Shown here: positions 55,527 through 64,000 of the stretch, in pieces | Layout of the letters: each line of letters begins with the position of its first letter | How positions within the stretch are numbered: position 1 is the stretch's first letter | Source of the DNA: Armigeres subalbatus | Taxonomy: Eukaryota > Arthropoda > Insecta > Diptera > Culicidae | Reading direction: 5' to 3' | Assembly (NCBI RefSeq): GCF_024139115.2 | Contig: NC_085139.1 | Location: forward strand, 67,189,203-67,253,202 | DNA: 64,000 nt | Made by a program: the position numbers and the translations under genes | Notes under the pieces: generated by a model | What the model was told of the DNA's origin: nothing | What the model saw: the letters and a program-made list of their open reading frames with translations, nothing else | Database searches by the model: none

Positions 55527-55932
55527 TGTAGGAAATGTAATCAACTTGTCCCGAGTGAGTCGCTCTATTTTAACGTGCCATTGCATCAACAACCACAGGT
55601 AAATTTATAAATGTTTCTATTAGACGAGTTTTGAGGAATAAAGACAGAAATACGAGATAAATAGAGATAGGGCTAGAGAGTTTTCCTACCTAAAAACTAT
55701 AAATTTGGATGAGTTATAACGTTTCGATCTCTTTTCCTAAAAACGCGACTAGACCGCAAGATTGTTCGCAGCAATAATTACAAGTTCCGAGTAATAAAGT
55801 TAAGTTTTAATGTTCCGAGAACAAAAGGTGTTAATTTGTATCGATGTGTGCGAAAGAAAAAAGTTCCCTTCAGCTATCCGGGAAACAGTGACCTATCAAT
55901 AAATTACAGTCCGCTTATCATCGTATCGAACA
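55527..55932 (+). repeat. 3' LTR (406 bp) of the BEL/Pao element
   Basis: Same ends as the 5' LTR but contains an extra 43 bp (starting CAAGTTCCGAGTAATAAAG) after GCAGCAATAATTA. The extra piece holds a TTCCGAG repeat (GTTCCGAGTAA and GTTCCGAGAAC), which suggests slippage or duplication as the source of the length difference. Confidence 0.95.
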
Positions 55933-55937
55933 CTAAG

Positions 55938-56404
55938 GTATGGAAATCCATATACTGTGTGCGTGCCTTTCGTGTATGCCCGAATAAAAAATATTATAGA
56001 AAAACAATACAATTTATTGTAACATCACTATAAAACACAATAAATTTACAATAGATTTTATTGTAGATGAAATAATAGAAATACATTAGAATGTATTGTT
56101 ATGAACCATTCATCAAATTGTAAATGAAGTTTTCGCAATAGAACGTACGGGTTGTTAAGTATCGTAACTATACAAAATCTGAGATTTTTTCATACACTTT
56201 CTTTTGTCAAACAATAGAGTGTATCGTAAATATATTGTTGAAATATCCGAACAAAACCGTTCAAATTACATTAGATTGAATTGTATTTTTATAGTAAAAC
56301 AATACGATATAGGATTCCTTAATTATGACGGTTTTACCGTTCAATAATGAAATTTTAAGAAAAATAATAATATTTGCGACAATTGGATAAATATTATTAT
56401 ATGG
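55938..56404. other. AT-rich element related to 61513-63847
   Basis: From CCCGAATAAAAAATAT (about 55979) the sequence is rich in ACAATTTATTGTA-like short palindromes, similar to the ends and interior of the AT-rich block at 61513-63847. No ORF. Confidence 0.4.
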
Positions 56405-56805
56405 CTTTTTTGTCCATATACTATAGCGCCTGGATGTGACTGCGGCGAGTAGAAAATCAGCCACTGCCAATAATGAATCGACTGCTTTGAGCGTGCTTAC
56501 AGCGGCACACTAGGAGTTAACTTTCTGAAATCAGTATGGCGAAAGGCATCTAAGGTTCGATTTCTCAAAATTAAGCACTTTAATCGAAAAAATATTTGGT
56601 AGGCGTAGTAGCGGACACCATCCCTCATAACCGGTACCAAATAGTTTTTCATTAAAAGTTCCTAATTTTGAGAAAACCAGCGTTAGATGTCTTTCGCCAT
56701 ACAAATTTCTGGCGGTTAACTCTTGCTGGCTATTTTGTGCATATACTATAGCGCCTGGATGTGGCTGCGGCGAGTAGAAAATCAGCCACTGCCAATAATT
56801 CATTT
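56405..56805 (+). mobile_element. Foldback MITE family A: tail fragment then a full copy
   Basis: 56405-56472 is the right-hand end of one copy (CTATAGCGCCTGGATGTG to CCACTGCCAATA). It is followed at 56473 by a full ~332-bp copy from GAATCGACTGCTTTGAGCG to the same CCACTGCCAATAATTCATT end. Each copy has imperfect ~90-bp subterminal inverted halves (TATGGCGAAAGNCATCTAA, TTTCTCAAAATTA, AAAAAATATTTGGT / AAAACTATTTGGT). Confidence 0.8.
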
Positions 56806-56812
56806 GTGCAGT

Positions 56813-57777
56813 GGAGTTGTTGATCACATCTACGGAATCAAGAGGTGAGTCCCATTTTTACTTATTTTAAACGATGCAGTTCCGGATACCAATATGTATA
56901 CTAATTCTTATAGAAACATGGTATCCAATTCCGGTGCGTCAATATTTTGAATGGAGTTGGGCAATATGACGATTTTCATGCAAGATTTGCTATTATATCT
57001 TACAGATTCGGTTCATGACTGGAAAACTATGGCGCGTTTTAAAATCTACAAGAGGGGCTGGGGTCGCTGGATAAAGGCCAGTATCGACTTAAAAAGTGGA
57101 GAGGTTACGGAATTTTGTTCAATATTACCAAGAGGAATTTTGACAACTGATCTGCATGGAGAAAACTGTAACTTTTACTTACGGAATAATCGAGCAGAAC
57201 ATTTTTCCGAAAGTAAAGTGACAGCTCCCATTACTTTGCGTGGGAACCTTACAAATGCCAATTTTGTTTTTTGTGCTTTTCATGTGGATATTGTTGTAAG
57301 AATTTTGTTTCGATTCTTTACTTTTCCGATTCAGTGAACGGAATTTAACATGTGATTGAGATAGAAAAAGAAATTTCTTTTGAACACGATACCAACCTTA
57401 AGCCGCGCCGGTAGTCTTGGAAGCTGCAAGTCATAACACGACGATTAACACGAATGAGGACATTCTGTTGCATGAGCGCCTATAAACCTGCTCAGTTTAA
57501 TGAATTTTAGGTTTAAAATAAATTCAATATGGAATAAAATTAAAAAAATGAATAAATTTAATTTATAAAGAAAAACATGAATGGAGGAATGAAAAAAAAC
57601 AAGCTTTTTTGGGGAAATTAAAACTTCGTTTCAGATTAAAAATATTAAACTTTTTTTTTTACAGTGTGACTATTTTGATTTGACAATGTTGTTTTGAATG
57701 TTTTGTACTTTTATTTTCAGAGTCGCATGCCACTTTTGGAATATGGGTATAGAAAAGTTTTCGTACTTTTGTTTTGA
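56813..57777 (+). CDS. Unrecognised spliced ORF candidate (three exons)
   Basis: The frame 57006-57295 encodes about 96 residues (VHDWKTMARFKIYKRG, then RWIKASIDLKSGEVTEF). It is bounded by an acceptor (TATTATATCTTACAG) and a donor (GTT/GTAAGA). Upstream, an open segment ends at AGAG/GTGAGT (56844) with matching phase. Downstream, acceptor TTTTATTTTCAG (57720) leads to an in-phase exon ending with TGA at 57775-57777. All phases agree, but the model rests only on signals and frame. An unspliced 128-codon ORF (56951-57337) covers the same middle part. No domain recognised; it may be a chance ORF or exapted repeat DNA. Confidence 0.3.
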
Positions 57778-57870
57778 AGAAACGGAACTCTCTACGAAAA
57801 AGAACCAACGCAACTTTTTATTTTAACCAACGTTTTTTTTAATTTCATGAATGATTTTTCTTTCTGTGTA
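57778..57870. other. Short AT-rich spacer
   Basis: Nothing recognisable before the MITE fragment at 57871. Confidence 0.5.
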
Positions 57871-58006
57871 CGCCTACCAAATATTTTTTCGATTAAAGTG
57901 CTTAATTTTGAGAAATCGAACCTTAGATGCCTTTCGCCATACTGATTTCAGAAAGTTAACTCCTAGTGTGCCGCTGTAAGCACGCTCAAAGCAGTCGATT
58001 CATTCA
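57871..58006 (-). mobile_element. Foldback MITE family A, half copy
   Basis: Carries the half from CGCCTACCAAATATTTTTTC to GCACGCTCAAAGCAGTCGAT, ending in GATTCATT. The other half is missing. It directly abuts MITE family B at 58007. Confidence 0.8.
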
Positions 58007-58392
58007 TTGGCGCTTTGATGTTGCATGAAGAAGAAGAAGCAAAAAGATGATAATCGAAAAAATCTCCACGGGAAACCATACGGAGAGGTTTTTAGAACTC
58101 TTCTCAAAAATTCTACAAGCAATTTAATTAAAACCGGTAAGCAGTACGGGGTTGGACTTTTCTTATACTGTGTTTTAAGTGTAATATTAGAAAACAAAAT
58201 TTCGAATAGAAATATTGTGGTTATTGTACAGTAGAAGAAAAGTCCAACCCCGTACTGCTTACCGTTTTTAAATAAATTGCTTCTAGAATTTTTGAGAAGA
58301 GTTTTAATAACTTCTCCGTATGGTTTCCCGTGGAGATTTTTTCGATTATCATCTTTCTGCTTCTTCTTCTTCATGCAACATCAAAGCGCCAA
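58007..58392. mobile_element. MITE family B, 386-bp near-perfect foldback
   Basis: Arms of about 155 bp start TTGGCGCTTTGATGTTGCAT and are inverted copies with few differences, around a loop of about 60 bp (AAGTGTAATATTAG...). Both strands therefore read the same false ORF (58025-58234 plus, 58000-58374 minus). A half copy lies at 48728-48943. Confidence 0.9.
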
Positions 58393-58931
58393 TTACCTGC
58401 AACGTTACCACCCGCATAATGCAAAACGACATACCATGCAGTCAAAATTACATATGCGTTATAAGATATATTGTCACTATTCACTTCATTGTTAGCATAC
58501 AATTTTAAGCTTGATCCACCATACCAACCCTACATCAACACTTACACTACTAAAAATCCACACATATTTATTGGCAAAAATCCATAGATTTAACTTATGA
58601 TGTATATCTGCGCACACATAACCATTCTCCACGCAAACTACTAATAAAATATATACACTGGATTTTGTTGTTACACGATTTATATTTTCTCAATTTTGCA
58701 CTCATCCTAAATGTTTAACGCATATCAATTATCATGTGATTTTTCTTTGATTTATCCTGGATTTTTTTAAACATGTTGCGAAGAGTTTGGTGGTAAATTG
58801 AAGTCACACGATCCAAAACACGAGCGAAAAAAAATCGTGTAAAAACAAAATCCTGTGTATCCAAATAAACTTTATGTGTGGTCTCGAATTAGCAACTATT
58901 CAATTTATGTGTGGTTCTATATCGATTATAT
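58393..58931. other. AT-rich spacer, no recognised gene
   Basis: About 540 bp. It contains several CACACATA / TATGTGTGG motifs in both orientations (58559, 58610, 58870, 58907) that may mark a decayed inverted-repeat element. Confidence 0.4.
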
Positions 58932-59015
58932 TAGGGTGGAGCTATTGCAAAAATTTATATCGGCGACACATATATCTTATATAGATATTTTTGGCAGTGT
59001 ACTGTTGATACATAA
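58932..59015. repeat. Dispersed repeat, inverted copy of 45750-45836
   Basis: GGGTGGAGCTATTGCAAAAA to ATAGATATTTTTGGCAGTGT is the reverse complement of 45750-45836 with a few changes. Confidence 0.65.
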
Positions 59016-59027
59016 CATGCTGTCGAT

Positions 59028-59170
59028 CAGAGTGTATGTAATTAAGAGTGGCGACATGTGCCGCATTTGACAGGTCTCCTGCTCGTTTGGAACACGATTT
59101 TGTATGGGAATGACAGATGAATTCTGTTCCAATTCTGACAGTGTCGCCACTCTTATTTACATTCACTCTG
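59028..59170. mobile_element. 143-bp hAT-type MITE with 8-bp target duplication
   Basis: Ends CAGAGTGTATGTAATTAAGA and, inverted, CAGAGTGAATGTAAATAAGA; TIR about 28 bp including GAGTGGCGACA. The exact duplication CTGTCGAT lies at 59020-59027 and 59171-59178. CAGAG ends plus an 8-bp duplication fit hAT. Confidence 0.85.
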
Positions 59171-59183
59171 CTGTCGATGTGTA

Positions 59184-59858
59184 ATGAATTATTGGCAGTG
59201 GCTGATTTTCTACTCGCCGCTATCACATCCAGGCGCTATAGTATATGCGCAAAATAGCCAGCATGAGTTAACCACCAGGAATTTGTATGGCGAAAGACAT
59301 CTCACGCGAGTTTTCTCAACAGTAGGAACTTTTCACGAAAAACTATTTGGTACCAGTTATGCAGGAAGGTGTCCGCTACTACGCCTACCAAATATTTTTT
59401 CGATTAAAGTGCCTATTTTCGAAATATTAAACATTAGATGCCTTTCGCCATACTGATTTACCAAAGTTAACTCTTAGTGTGCCGCTGTAAGCACGCTCAA
59501 AGCAGGCGATTCATTATATAGTTCATCAATGAATCGCCTGCTTTGAGCGTGCTTACAGCGGCACACTAGGAGTTAACTTTCTGAAATCAGTATGGCGAAA
59601 GGCATCTAAGGTTCGATTTCTAAAAATTAAGCACCTTGATCGAAAAAATATTTGGTAGGTGTAGTAGCGGACACCATCCTTCATAACCGGTACCAAATAG
59701 TTTTTCATGAAAAGTTCCTAATTTTGAGAAAACCCGCGTTAGATGTCTTTCGCCATACAAATTTCTGACGGTTAACTCATGCTGGCTATTTGCGCATATA
59801 CGATAGCGCCTGGATGTGGAAGCGGCGGGTAGAAAATCAGCCACTGCCAACAATGAAT
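59184..59858. mobile_element. Two family A MITEs head to head, forming a ~675-bp palindrome
   Basis: The left copy 59184-59515 and the right copy 59528-59858 are inverted to each other. They meet at CAGGCGATTCATT / AATGAATCGCCTG with 12 bp between. Both are near full length (about 331 bp). Each copy is itself an imperfect foldback, so several hairpins are possible. Confidence 0.9.
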
Positions 59859-59939
59859 TGTACATCTACCAACTGATGTATGATAAATCGAAAATTTTGT
59901 TCGAAAAAACGACCGGATTTAAATGTTAATTATACTTAA

Positions 59940-59992
59940 CCGCCCATTACTCATATGGTAGTTTGGCCGTTTACCATCTGAGCTAATGTTGA
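59940..59992 (-). other. tRNA-like A-box segment
   Basis: On the minus strand, TTAGCTCAGATGGTAAACGG is a canonical tRNA D-arm/A-box. A possible anticodon arm follows (CCAAACTACCATATG), but no B box is present at the expected distance. Probably a tRNA pseudogene fragment. Confidence 0.35.
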
Positions 59993-60094
59993 AACAGTAT
60001 ATGAGACTGTCCATTTATAGTTAACTACTATTAGTGAGACCACCGCTACAATAACACTTACTCTCTTCAATTATAATGGGCCAAACACAATGGA

Positions 60095-60156
60095 TACGTT
60101 TGCGTGCGTTTTGACAGTTTTGCCATGGGAAAACTGTCAAAACGCACGCAAACGTA
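60095..60156. repeat. 62-bp near-perfect palindrome
   Basis: TACGTTTGCGTGCGTTTTGA plus CAGTTTT is followed, after a nine-base centre GCCATGGGA-like core, by its exact reverse complement ending AAACGTA. Only one base pair near the centre (G opposite G) breaks a 31-bp arm. There is no flanking TIR structure. Confidence 0.9.
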
Positions 60157-60854
60157 CCCATTCTGCTCAGCTCTTAACAGGTGCGGTCTACGTATGGTCC
60201 ATGATTATGCGGGCACTTACTGAGGGATTTTGCGGAAGCATCCCTGATTGCTAATGGGAATCAGAATTGAACTTTTTAGACTTGATTTGATTTGACTCGA
60301 GATAGTTTTGTGAAACAGGTTATCGGGAAATATTTTGGCGTGAAGGCGATGTAAAAGGTGCTGAGAAGTGAGAAGTACCAGCTACAAGTGGTGCAGGGGA
60401 CATTTTTATTTACTTAGGAATATGCGGGAAACTTCGTCGTCTTCCGACCTTTCGAAATTCCATTTATGTTGGTCATTTGAAAAATCCGCTTGTAAAATTC
60501 AAATGTTTGATTGTTGTTTATTATGAAAAGTTCAAATCGTTGAGTTTACCAAATGAAAATTAAAATCACTTAAAATCAAGCTGAAGAGCAATAAAAATGG
60601 ACTCGATGGAGCTGCTTTGAGCAGCGGTAACAAAAAGTGAGCAGAGAGACATTTGCAAGAACACAAAAGTATACTAGTTTGCAGGAGTCAATAACACCAA
60701 TAATGCCTGACGTAACGTATAGAATTTGTTTTCATCGGCAATCGCCAGGGGTTAACGCTTCGGAAGCAAAGGATGCTTAAAAGTCAGTATGCCTTATTAT
60801 TATCATCTGCGTAAAAAAGTATACGATATTTTATAACGGCAGATATTGTACGTG
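60157..60854. other. No recognised gene
   Basis: About 700 bp of unique-looking AT-rich sequence without ORFs over 60 codons or clear repeats. Confidence 0.5.
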
Positions 60855-61155
60855 GAATTATTGGCAGTGGCTGATTTTCCACCCGCCGCTGTCACATCCA
60901 GGCGCTATAGTATATGCGCAAAATAGCCAGTAAGAGTTAACCGCCAGAAATTTGTATGGCGAAAGTCATCTAACGCAGGTTTTCTCAAAATAAGAAACTT
61001 TTCATGAAAAACTATTTGGTTATGTAGTAAGGTGTCCGCTACTACTGAAGGTGCTTAATTTTGAGAATCGAACCTTAGATGCCTTTCGCCATCCTAATTT
61101 CAGAAAGTTAACTCCTAGTGTGCCGCTGTAAGCACGCTCAAAGCAGGCGATTCAT
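60855..61155 (-). mobile_element. Foldback MITE family A copy with internal deletion
   Basis: Runs from TTATTGGCAGTGGCTGATTT to CAAAGCAGGCGATTCATT. About 30 bp are missing in the middle, around ACTATTTGGTT / CTACTACTG, compared with the copies at 59184 and 59528. Confidence 0.85.
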
Positions 61156-61277
61156 TCGCGACTACGAAGGTAAATGCTTCACGCACAGTCTGACAGTTCT
61201 TATGGGATTTTACTGTGGAGGAACAAGAATGGGTGATTGGCGGCCATGTTTCACGCACAGTCTGACAGATAGCAATG
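61156..61277. repeat. Short duplicated segment (CACGCACAGTCTGACAG)
   Basis: TTCACGCACAGTCTGACAG occurs twice, about 71 bp apart (near 61179 and 61250). Each is followed at short distance by a GGGATTTTAC / GAGATTTTCC stretch. A local duplication at the edge of the next inverted repeat. Confidence 0.6.
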
Positions 61278-61499
61278 AGATTTTCCAAAAGTTATTTTAG
61301 TTACTAGATAAAGATTGTCGCTGTCGTCGCTGTCCGAAACATCTTTTGCTGGCGAGGATAGGGGAGCTAAATGTCAAAGAAGGAAAATCCATACGATTTG
61401 ACAGGTATGTACCACACATGTTTCGGACAGCAGAACAAAGGGAACCGAAGCGACAATCTTTATCTAGTAACTAAAATATCTTTTGATTTTCCCATAAGA
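61278..61499. mobile_element. ~220-bp foldback element
   Basis: TATTTTAGTTACTAGATAAA plus GATTGTCGC, and further in TGTCCGAAACAT, are repeated inverted on the right side. The arms are about 65 bp with a short gap; the centre is about 75 bp. No ORF. A 70-codon frame over it (61371-61583) is incidental. Confidence 0.7.
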
Positions 61500-61912
61500 G
61501 TGAGTAGAGGCATCCCGGATAAAAATTTACAGTACCTTGTATGGTATGTTCCATTGGAATACAATTGGTTATGTGGTAAATAATACAATCAATTGTACTT
61601 TTATTGTAGATTTTCAACGGTTGTAAAAATCTTGTATTGTACTTACTTTAAAAGTACAATACATTTAAATGTGACCGATACATTCTATAATATTTTAGTT
61701 GTTCGCTTATGTTTTATATTGCTCATCCAAAAATTAAACAAACTATAAAGGTATTCCATCTCGGTGATCAGATAATCCGTTTTAAGGGAAATAAAAATAA
61801 AATTTTAGAATATTTCATTGATCCATTATGTTGATGAAATAACAATTGAAAACAATAAAATAACAATAACTTTCATTATTACATGAAAAAACGTTCTACC
61901 GATTTTCAGATA

Positions 61913-62202
61913 CAGTGAACGTTCGCTAATTGGGGTTTTTCTAGTTGGGGCGCTTTTTAGTTGGGGGTTCGTTAATTGGGGCGAAACCCAATTAAAAAGC
62001 AGCTAAACGTCAGAATATGATGTCAAAAATGCGTTGACGTTTTGTTTCCGTGTTTGGCGGGATCGATATTTTCTGGCGCGTAAAATTTTCCTTTGTTCAA
62101 TGCAAAAAGTAAACAACATTGACGCTTGTCAAAATGCCCCAATTAGCGAACGGCATTTGCTAGTTGGGGTGAGGTCGTGCCCCAATTAGCGAACGATCAC
62201 TG
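61913..62202. mobile_element. 290-bp pogo/Tigger-like MITE with TA target
   Basis: Ends CAGTGAACGTTCGCTAATTG and, inverted, CAGTGATCGTTCGCTAATTG; TIR about 24 bp (to GGGG). TA flanks both ends (61911-61912 and 62203-62204). Inside, TTAGTTGGGG-type motifs repeat near the left end. There is no transposase ORF. Confidence 0.85.
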
Positions 62203-62973
62203 TATATATTTTAATTGCAGGTCTTGAAATATTCATGTTCTGATCAATTTAAATTTAAAAATTTCAAAGGAACAAAATCTTTCACTTATAATTTTACTTG
62301 GAGAATGACTTGATTTAGATGACCGTGTACAATTTTGTTTGTGATATGTGGAAAGACGAAGTAAACGAAGTGTTCCTTTTATTTATTTAAATACTGATTC
62401 TGCGAGCAAGCGACAGCGGATCATTGGCCGCTGTACCGTGGTGAGTATTTATAGTGTTATTATCATGATACCGGACCACTTTGATGTGGGAGAAATCTTT
62501 CAACACTTAAAGAAAAAAAACTTATAAATTAAAACCTTATAAGCAGCAACATATTCGAAAATATCAATACATTTCATTATGTCATCTAATGAATGATCCC
62601 ACACCAAGAAGCTAATAACATTCATAAGTTAATGAAAAGTATAAGTTTGGAATGTATGTGCCTAGTGCAATGTATAAGTTTTTTCTTATACATATCATTA
62701 AGCATGAAAAAGTATTAGAAATCTAAATAACATTAATTTATTTACGTGAAAGACCTTTAGGAAGGGGTCCCTTGATTTACACCGCCGAAGCAGTTCGCAA
62801 AATTTGTGTTAGCATGTATCCTTGTTTCTTTTCAGAAATTGAGTTAATGATAAAACACTGCAGCTTGCCACCATCACTGATGATTCAAGATCGTTCGGTG
62901 ACTATCATCGAGCTACATCACCAACGGGATACAATAAAAAATTAAACAGGTAACTTTTCTTTTTCTTCTCGGC

Positions 62974-63174
62974 TTATACTTTTTGTAAAAAACCTGACAT
63001 GATTTTATAATTTCCGTCTTCCACAGAAAAACAAATGCGAGCAGCATCAGTTACAGCGTCTTCAGTGAGTATAGCCGGTTGCATCGTCGGCGACTGAAAT
63101 CTACGTTTATACATCCCGGTCTGAATAGCAGTAACACACTGAACAATACCATTCAAATTTAAATTAAATGGCAT
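62974..63174 (-). other. Unrecognised 66-codon ORF
   Basis: The minus-strand frame includes SPTMQPAILTEDAVTDAARI and CFSVEDGNYKIMSGF, less AT-biased in codon use than its surroundings. It has no known domain and no splice or promoter context that I can support. Kept as a lead only. Confidence 0.2.
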
Positions 63175-63865
63175 CTAATTTAAATTCGAACTAAAAATGA
63201 ACTAAAATCAAATTGAAATCATTTTGAAACAAAAATCAAATTGTATTAAAATTAAATTGAAACTAAATTAAAGTTAAATTGAGCTTAATCAAAATTGAAG
63301 TAGACTTATCTTAAAAATTAATATATTTTAATATATTAAATGAAACGAAATTTAAAATGACTGATTACAAATAAAGTTTAAAACTTAATTAAAACTAAAT
63401 AAAATAGTACCATTAAAACAAATTGAACAACATTAAATTGAATTGTATTTTTATTGTAATATTGAAGTCGAGATTGAAGTAAAATGTATTTAAAATCCCA
63501 TTGTATTTTTACTGTGAAACAATAGAAAAAATGCGAGAAAAACATTTGAAACACATTGTTTTCTATTGTTTTGGCCTTCGAAATCATCCCATTAAAGAAC
63601 CGTTAAATCAATTGTTTTGCTCTGAATTTTGTATGAAAAATTTCCGATTTTTTTATTGTAAAGATACATAACAACCCCCCTTTTTTATTGTAAAAGTCCC
63701 ATTTACCATTCACTTTATCGTGGAAAACCATTGTCTCTGATGTGATTCAGTTGTTAAAATTCCATTACATTCAATGGTAATTATTATGTTTTAATTGGTG
63801 ATGTAACAGTAAAATTTATGATATTTTAATCATATTTTTTATCCGGGATTACTTTCGTATTCGCG

Positions 63866-64000
63866 AATGAATCGACTGCTTTGAGCGTGCTTACAGCGGC
63901 ACACAAGGAGTTAACTTTCTGAAATCAGTATGGCGAAAGGCATCTAAGTTTCGATTTCTCAAAATTAAGCATCTTCATCGAAAAAATATTTGGTAGGCGT
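63866..64000 (+). mobile_element. Foldback MITE family A, cut by the window end
   Basis: Starts GAATGAATCGACTGCTTTGA and continues through AAATATTTGGTAGGCGT at the last base, as in the copy at 56473. About 40% of the element is inside the window. Confidence 0.85.

Larger units (their letters stand above)
48984..55932 (+). mobile_element. BEL/Pao LTR retrotransposon, full length, coding region broken
   Basis: A 6.95-kb element with two LTRs, TG...CA ends, primer site, leader, gag-pol and polypurine tract. The 5-bp target duplication CTAAG lies at 48979-48983 and 55933-55937. Domain order (gag, aspartic protease, RT, RNase H, integrase in one long region) is that of BEL/Pao. The LTRs differ by two substitutions and one 43-bp indel, while gag-pol has at least four frameshifts and an in-frame TAG. 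No envelope-like gene follows pol. Confidence 0.95.
61513..63847. mobile_element. AT-rich block bounded by inverted ATCCCGGATAAAAA
   Basis: ATCCCGGATAAAAA at about 61512 is matched inverted by TTTTTATCCGGGAT at about 63838-63850. The inside is AT-rich with many ACAATTGTA / AATTGTATT motifs (especially 63170-63700). It includes a pogo-like MITE and one exon-like stretch (62836-62948, acceptor TTTCTTTTCAG and donor ACAG/GTAAC). No transposase is seen. The TIR is only 14 bp, so the boundary claim is weak. Confidence 0.35.

Noticed and set aside
58000..58374. 124-codon minus-strand ORF as a gene
   Set aside because: It is the translation of a foldback MITE; the plus strand gives the same start because the arms are inverted copies.
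62836..62948. Coding exon
   Set aside because: Splice-like ends are present but all three frames contain stops, including TAA just before the donor.

Overview
The window reads as mosquito nuclear DNA, most likely Aedes. The evidence is a tRNA-derived SINE that I recognise as Feilai-like, BEL/Pao, R1-clade, RTE-type and Jockey-type retroelements, many short TIR elements, and an insect 5-HT7 serotonin receptor. Species is not decidable by eye. There is no bacterial or viral gene content. Genes are sparse and most of the 64 kb is transposon-derived or simple repeat.

Layout. 1-1.2 kb: the 5' part of an animal haem peroxidase on the minus strand, interrupted by a frameshift and an in-frame TGA. 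1.9-3.5 kb: nested inverted-repeat elements containing a 167-bp tandem repeat. 4.2-5.4 kb: LINE remnants. 5.65-7.2 kb: a ~206-bp satellite flanked by two copies of a 190-bp sequence. 8.6-9.2 kb: C-terminal relic of a LINE. 10.6-12.3 kb: two MITEs in otherwise featureless DNA. 12.3-19.8 kb: long GTGAGAA-type and TTGGCCGAA-type arrays invaded by a Feilai-like SINE, two RTE-type LINE fragments and, inside one of these, a probable solo LTR. 19.9-22 kb: a TA-flanked MITE and a decayed LINE gag. 22.1-23.55 kb: an AAAGT/AAAAGT array with a central 0.6-kb block in which every A has become G.

25.7-29.6 kb holds the only clearly intact host gene, a 459-codon 5-HT7 receptor with an uninterrupted coding region, likely spliced 5' UTR, and a hAT-type MITE (8-bp target duplication) in its 3' region. 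30-35.3 kb: a pogo-like MITE and a nearly complete RTE-type LINE on the minus strand. 35.4-43.8 kb: a stack of nested elements ending in a 5.5-kb R1-clade LINE inserted in an AC microsatellite with a 10-bp duplication. 46-47.6 kb: two more reverse-transcriptase relics and a tRNA-like sequence. 49-55.9 kb: a complete-length BEL/Pao element with both LTRs, 5-bp target duplication, tRNA-Tyr primer site, and gag-pol broken by several frameshifts and a stop. 56-64 kb: a MITE island dominated by one ~330-bp foldback family (seven copies or parts in the window), with one small multi-exon gene candidate.

The peroxidase and the receptor have no evident functional link. I see no convincing new multi-gene system. 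The best leads are the A-to-G converted satellite, the BEL/Pao leader (PBS-overlapping stem and a Cys-rich small ORF), the foldback-like GTGAGAA element, and the unrecognised spliced ORF near 57 kb.
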